Source of the DNA: Salvia splendens
Taxonomy: Eukaryota; Streptophyta; Magnoliopsida; Lamiales; Lamiaceae
DNA: 64,000 nt
NCBI RefSeq assembly: GCF_004379255.2
Contig: NC_056036.1
Span: forward strand, 2,542,001 to 2,606,000
Reading direction: 5' to 3'
Each line of letters begins with the position of its first letter. The stretch's first letter is position 1. The position numbers and the translations under genes are program-made. Shown here piece after piece: positions 59,000 through 64,000 of the stretch. Under the pieces are notes generated by a model. It saw nothing but the letters and a program-made list of their open reading frames with translations. It searched no databases and had not been told where the DNA came from.

Positions 59000-61643
59000 A
59001 TGATGGTGAAATCGGATACCTCCGGCGACCAGGACGTTTTCCCGCCGGGATTCCGATTCCACCCGACTGACGAGGAGCTCGTGCTTTACTATCTGAAGCG
59101 GAAGATCTGCTGCAAGCGCCACCTTCTCGACGTGATCGCTGAGACCGATGTTTACAAGTGGGATCCCGAGGAATTGCCTGGTAGGTTTTATCCTTCGAAA
59201 GTTTTTCTGTTTTAATTTATTGGATTTTAACGTTGACCGTTTGTTTGCGAGTATGCTGGGTTAGATTATTGTTTTAGACTGGCTTGGTATGTTCGATTTG
59301 GTCAGATATTTGATCAATTGTTGTTGTGGCTAGATTTGCTCTCGACTGTTTTGTTTGTTGCGGATTTAGATTTGGTGTTGATGCTACTCTAATTGAAGTC
59401 AACGATATGTGGATTAGCTTGTTTCTAGTTCCAATTGCATTGTTTTGGCCGGCAATTTGTGTATATCGGAAGTTGTAAATGTTGTGATATGTTCGAACGT
59501 GGATCTATCTATCTATTTGATTTTGTGAGATTGTAAGATTGTAATCTGTGGCATAGGGTTGCAAATTGCATGAACTGAGTTGGATAGTTGGTTTCTGTGA
59601 TCTGATTTTAGTTCCGTTTTGGCAAAATTCAGTTCATTTATTGTGCTTCTTTACTGATTTGTCACATGTCTTAAATGCAGGGCTTTCGAAACTTAAAACT
59701 GGTGATCGACAATGGTTCTTCTTCAGTCCAAGAGATAGGAAATACCCTAATGGAGCTAGGTCCAATAGGGGGACAAAGCATGGGTATTGGAAAGCAACTG
59801 GGAAGGACCGTGTCATCTCATGTGGTGCTCGCTCTGTTGGTTTAAAGAAGACTCTGGTCTTCCATAAAGGTCGTGCACCTAAAGGAGAGCGCACGGACTG
59901 GGTGATGCATGAATACACCATGGATGAGGAAGAGCTGAAAAGATGCCAGGCTGCTAAGGAGTACTATGTGCTGTACAAGGTATACAAGAAAAGTGGGCCT
60001 GGTCCCAAAAATGGCGAGCAATATGGCGCACCATTTAGGGAGGAGGACTGGGCTGATGATGAAGTTCGAGAACCATCTCCAATTGTGAAGGGAATCCTAC
60101 AAAAGCCTGTTAATGAAATCACACCTATCAATAGTAATAACTTAGTTGATTTTCAAGACCTTTCATCGTTTGATTATCTTGAGGAACTGAACAAAATTTT
60201 TAATGAGCCCCTTCCTGATCAGCCACCAGTCCTTGCTCTCGAGTATAACCAGGATCAGCTTGCAGTTGAGGAAACTCACAGTTCGTTGGTTGACAATTCC
60301 CTTAGGGAGGTTTCTTTGGCAGCTCCCCAACCATTTTTTCAGCAACCTATTGCAGAAAATAGTTTTGACTTCACCCAGTCGAGCGCATTTCAATTCCAGA
60401 TTGCTGAGGCACCTGAGGTCTCTTCTGCTCCAGTTGCAAATGTGCCCAATTCTCGTGTCATTGATGAGTCCTTCCTCGAAGATTTTCTTGAATTGGATGA
60501 TTTGGGCCCAGATCCAACTGCAGAAAACCCTGGTGAACTGGTTAATGATACGGATAAATTTTCAATTGATGATTTTGATTGTCTGCATGAACTCGAGCTG
60601 TTTCAAGATGCACCCCTGTTCCTTTGTGATGCGGGGCACATTGAGTCCAGACAGACATCTCAGCCATACATGAACAGCTTCACAAATGGAGTTATTGATC
60701 CAATCTCAAGCTCTTGTATGAACAATCTTGAGAACACTACAAGCTACATGCTGCAGCAACAGTTCAACAATATCAATGGGATCAGCTATCAGATGAGTGC
60801 CGATGGCCAAAGTTGCAGCGTTGTAACGGAGGCACACACGAATCAGGGATTCGTTCCTCCATCGACTTCAGGTACTGACATTAGTAGAATCCCTACTGAT
60901 GCAATTTCTGAGCTGCTACAGAAGCATCAATGGCTTTATACATTTTGATCTGCTTAAGGAACGTATATGACTACACATTTTTATCTGCTTTTAAAGCATC
61001 TATGACTATTCATTATGTGCTACTACAAAAGAATATACATACCTTTTCATAAAGTTGCTGCAAAAGCATCTATGATTTTGTTTACCTTGTCATGACTGTT
61101 TATTACTATCTTGTTCTATTTAATCTAAGAGTGAGCTCTTGGTCAGATGGATGGTATGGGAAGACCATGTCATCTTCAAGATGGTGAAAACTCTTATGCC
61201 CAAGTGGAAAATGGGGGAGTTTGAGCCAGCTTCAAGAGCTCTTCTTGTGTTGAAGTTGCTTAGATTGTTTATTAATACTACCAGATTTTGTCATATGTTT
61301 AGGTGTTTTACATCAAAACCCAAATTATGGTTTTGTAAATCAAAACGAGAGCAGCAAACAGGACAATGGTGGTACAGACTCATGGTTCTCCTCTGCTCTC
61401 TGGTCCTTTGTGGAGACTATACCAACAACCCCTGCTTCAGCTTCTGAAAGTGCTTTGGTGAACAAGGCTTTCGAGCGAATGTCTAGCTTCGGCAGAGTGA
61501 GAATGAATGCCGGGAACTTAAATGTTTATGCAGGTAATGCCATGGCAACTTCAAGAAGCTCTGGCAAATCAAGAACTGGTCTTGTGTTTCTGTCTTTGGT
61601 AGGAGTTATGTGTGCTGTGTTATGGATGATGATTGGAACATGA
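59000..61643 (+). CDS. NAC017-like: membrane-tethered NAC transcription factor (second of a tandem pair)
   Basis: Three exons, 59000-59180, 59681-60871 and 61303-61643, total 1713 nt for 570 residues, with intron positions and phases identical to the gene upstream. The NAC domain has [19 protein letters not shown], the more canonical [11 protein letters not shown] (the first gene has [11 protein letters not shown]), and [14 protein letters not shown]. Both share the post-domain block [13 protein letters not shown]. The final exon gives a C-terminal anchor [19 protein letters not shown] ending three residues from the C-terminus. Intron 2 retention would yield a soluble protein of about 480 residues. 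Both genes derive from a tandem duplication; the homologous pair in Arabidopsis is NAC016/NAC017. Confidence 0.94.
61132..61246 (+). other. conserved block inside intron 2 of the second NAC gene
   Basis: Partner of the block at 57864-57952. The core ATGGGGGAGTTTGAGCC plus AGCTTCAAGAGCTCTTCTT differs from the other copy at a single third-codon-like position. It lies about 55 bp upstream of the acceptor of the anchor exon. Confidence 0.6.
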
Positions 61644-63040
61644 CTGATTGATGGATAACATTATTATGTGGTATTAATGTATGTATAGGGAGATTTTGGT
61701 CCGGTGCCTTGCCGGATCATCATTCGAAATATGAAGGCAGTTTTGAAATATTCAACATTTTGCAAAGCCTTTACCTTTTAGGAGTTCCAATAGCATTTAC
61801 ATTACATTACATGATTGGGAGCATTTAGTTATATTTTTCTAATTGCACACAATAATTTTAGTTATAATAGGACATTTTATTGTTCATTTTAATACACCCA
61901 AACTATGTAGGTGTTGTTCGATTTGTTATACAACATATTACTAAAATACGATAAGTTAAATGTATCGTAGTTATAATTAAATTAGTCGCATGAGATGAAT
62001 AATAGTAAAAAATACTAATATCAGATCAAGTTTTTCAAAAGTAGGTAACCGAACGATATAGATTTTGATTTCATTTTATTTTACTTATTTACGATTGATC
62101 ATTTGACTTCGGTGGTATAAACTTTTATTTATCCACTAAATAATTTGTTCAATCATAATAGTGGACAGTCAAAATTTCATATGCCCCATCATTTAATAAA
62201 TTCTCAAATTTGTTGCCACAAAAATCGAATTCGCTTACTACACGTCTCCTTGGTTCAATAAAGCCAATCATTTTGACTTCGTTTCGTATTCATTTCACTC
62301 CAATTCTGATTCTGGTTCCTTCGAAATCGAAAATCATTACTAATAATGAGTTATGTTAATTGGGACACTGCCAATTTTTAATTTCGAAAGTCCTTGTGTT
62401 GATGGTTTGATTTACCCAATCTCTGCTCAATCATACTTTGAGGTGTCCACTTTCAAATTTTTTATCGACCAAAACAAAACAGTATAATGTATAAGCCCAA
62501 AACATAATCATTCCATAAATCATTAAGTTACGGTAGATTGGTAGTAGCATCTGTATTACTGGAAAAAATTAGAAAACAGATTAAATAGTAAATTTAAAAT
62601 TTAAAGGTAGATAATTTTAAAACCAAAATTTAATTAAATTTAGAAATTAAGAAATTAACTTTATATAAATAAAACTATTAGCATCAATAAATATACTAGT
62701 ATAAATTCTTGTAGGTTATCATTTTGCATTAGATAACTTTTTCCACTCTTCCCACTAATAAAGTCTTTTTCACTTATATAAATACAAACTACTATCTTTC
62801 ATTAATTTCTTGTCACAAGCGAGCTTTGTGGAGTAATATTTTTACTTAGATTCATAAATCCTCGAATTCTTTGCACGTACTAGCTACATGTCTAGACAGC
62901 TTATGATAACATTAAACTATTTGATACAAAATTTTCTAGCGTTGCATAAAACAATAAACCAAAATTCAGATAATAACAGCAGCTATATAGTTTTAATTAT
63001 ACATTAGGATCATAAAGTAAAAAGAAAAGGAAAACACAGT
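61644..63040. other. AT-rich intergenic DNA
   Basis: 3' UTR of the second NAC gene, then about 1.3 kb with no gene or transposon end recognised. Confidence 0.5.
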
Positions 63041-63291
63041 TCAAGCAACATGTATATATCTAACATTTGTAGGGTGGTGGTGCACCTCCTTCTTCCCCAT
63101 CTCCACCGTCAGCACTCCATCTTCCAACCCACACTTCATCCCATCCACCTCAGCATTCTCCGGCAGCCGGAATCTCCTTGAAAAGCTCCCGCTGCGTCGC
63201 TCCACCTTCACCACGCTTCCGCCGCCGCTTATATGCAGAAAATTGCCATCCTCCACCTCCACCTCCACCTTCACGTCTTCTTTCCTCACCC
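63041..63291 (-). CDS. small heat-shock protein, last exon only
   Basis: 83 codons on the minus strand opening after a TTAG acceptor at 63292, read as [17 protein letters not shown]. The exon holds most of the alpha-crystallin domain: [31 protein letters not shown] and the GVLTV motif within [15 protein letters not shown]. It ends NVRYIHVA. These chaperones bind unfolding proteins as oligomers. The C-terminal IXI-type motif is not clear, so the class is uncertain. The first exon, carrying the N-terminal arm, is not found before the window end; an LTR retrotransposon lies about 120 bp into the upstream intron. Start of the gene lies outside the window or has been lost. Confidence 0.8.
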
Positions 63292-63412
63292 CTAATCACA
63301 AATTAAAGATCATACACATCAAAGACACAAGAAAGAAAGAGATCTATCTATCATTAATTAATTATAAACGATTAATAATAAAATTAAAGATGTTTGTTTG
63401 TGAATTGTGATT

Positions 63413-63771
63413 TGATAAGGCAAACGTCCTTATCGAAGTTCCGATGGCAAGATTCTGGCGTGAATGAACCGAGAGAATGTCGCAGATTCAATGTCTGTCG
63501 ATCACCCTTGAATTTGAGAACTTTTCAAAGAGAGAGTGAGAGTAAGAATAACTAAAATAGAGCTTGTTATTTCCTAAAAAAAATAACACTAAGTCAAGTC
63601 TCTATTTATACTAAGGACCCTAGGGTGGCTCGACTCTCTTTTACGATCCGGAAAAGAACCACATAAAAAACCCGAAAAAGAGCTTATAACTATGCTCGAC
63701 ACTCTATCCTATTACAACTTTATATAATCAAAATAAAACAGAATACTTAGCTAGAAAATTACTAAAGAACA
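63413..63771 (-). repeat. 3' LTR of an LTR retrotransposon
   Basis: On the minus strand TGTTCTTTAG...CCTTATCA, 359 bp. Its U5 end (plus 63413-63435) forms a hairpin, TGATAAGG, 7-nt loop, CCTTATCG. A TATAAATAG promoter-like box lies at about 63602-63610. Boundaries rest on TG/CA ends and the hairpin, because the partner LTR lies outside the window. Confidence 0.65.
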
Positions 63772-64000
63772 ACTCTTGTTCCTATCATCGAACATAATCC
63801 TGATAGTGTTCGGGTGGCTTAGTTACACGATGAGGCCTCTGGTTCTTCCTGCTGGGCTCGGATTCTGCTTCCTCAGTTGATGGTTGTGCATCATCTTCCT
63901 GTATATCTTGAGTGATGGGTTGATCATCGGTTGCCGGCGTGGTGACAGTCGTATCATGATCACCAGGGAGATCAAGGCGGAAGATGTGGTCGTCCTCGGT
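63772..64000 (-). mobile_element. 3' end of a retrotransposon coding region (partial)
   Basis: A minus-strand open frame enters from the window edge and ends at a TGA near 63794 with RPHRVTKPPEHYQDYVR. It is acidic and rich in Glu, Asp, Gln and Thr, like the low-complexity end of a plant LTR-element polyprotein or of its integrase region. A purine-rich AGGAACAAGAG lies between the stop and the LTR. Superfamily not decided. Confidence 0.6.

Noticed and set aside
1..64000. CRISPR array, rRNA or complete tRNA gene
   Set aside because: No regularly spaced direct repeats of CRISPR type and no rRNA; the only tRNA-like A/B boxes belong to the SINEs.

Overview
This window reads as plant nuclear DNA, from a dicot. 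Genes have many exons with GT-AG introns and AT-rich spacers, and plant-specific families are present (membrane-anchored NAC factors, a DYW-class PPR protein, RABG3, sphinganine C4-hydroxylase, the mitochondrial ATP synthase FAd subunit). An asterid, perhaps Lamiales, would fit the transposons, but that is inference. All gene models were built by eye from splice sites and reading frames. Nearly all intact models close to an exact multiple of three.

Layout. 1-6600 is transposon territory: a possible Ty3/gypsy LTR remnant with a minisatellite, then an old LTR element interrupted by a younger 1.8-kb element with 308-bp LTRs, a CACTA-type end and several Stowaway-like MITEs. 6683-9127 (+) is a peroxisomal acyl-activating enzyme. 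9.2-14.5 kb is nearly empty. 14609-18448 (+) is a type I inositol polyphosphate 5-phosphatase in 12 exons. A tRNA-derived SINE follows, then an eIF5B pseudogene (20283-23710) and a small one-helix membrane protein (24421-24801). On the minus strand come an RH39-like DEAD-box helicase with a frameshift and an altered Walker A (25095-28458), HGPRT (29248-30824), an At1g76660-like proline/serine-rich protein (32720-34446), the MGP1/FAd subunit (37807-41097) and a Rab7-type GTPase (42024-44541). A DYW PPR gene with one frameshift (45955-47669, +) converges on sphinganine C4-hydroxylase (48041-49236, -). A broken RPC5 gene (50594-53687, +), a decayed PIF/Harbinger transposase (about 54850-55908, -) and two tandem membrane-tethered NAC genes (56147-58372 and 59000-61643, +) follow. 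The window ends with the last exon of a small heat-shock gene, whose upstream intron holds the 3' end of another LTR retrotransposon.

The genes do not form a pathway. They are housekeeping and stress genes, and their order partly matches, from memory, Arabidopsis blocks At1g34120-At1g34190 (5-phosphatase, PPR, NAC pair) and At4g09720-At4g09730 (RABG3a, RH39). Four of the fourteen recognisable loci carry disabling changes, which suggests fractionation after polyploidy, or in part assembly errors at homopolymers.

The most unusual signals are: a perfect or near-perfect hairpin at the U5 end of three different LTR families, with different stem sequences; a conserved block inside the intron before the membrane-anchor exon of both NAC genes; duplicated neighbouring exons in the 5-phosphatase gene; and three PIF/Harbinger elements each sitting just upstream of a gene.
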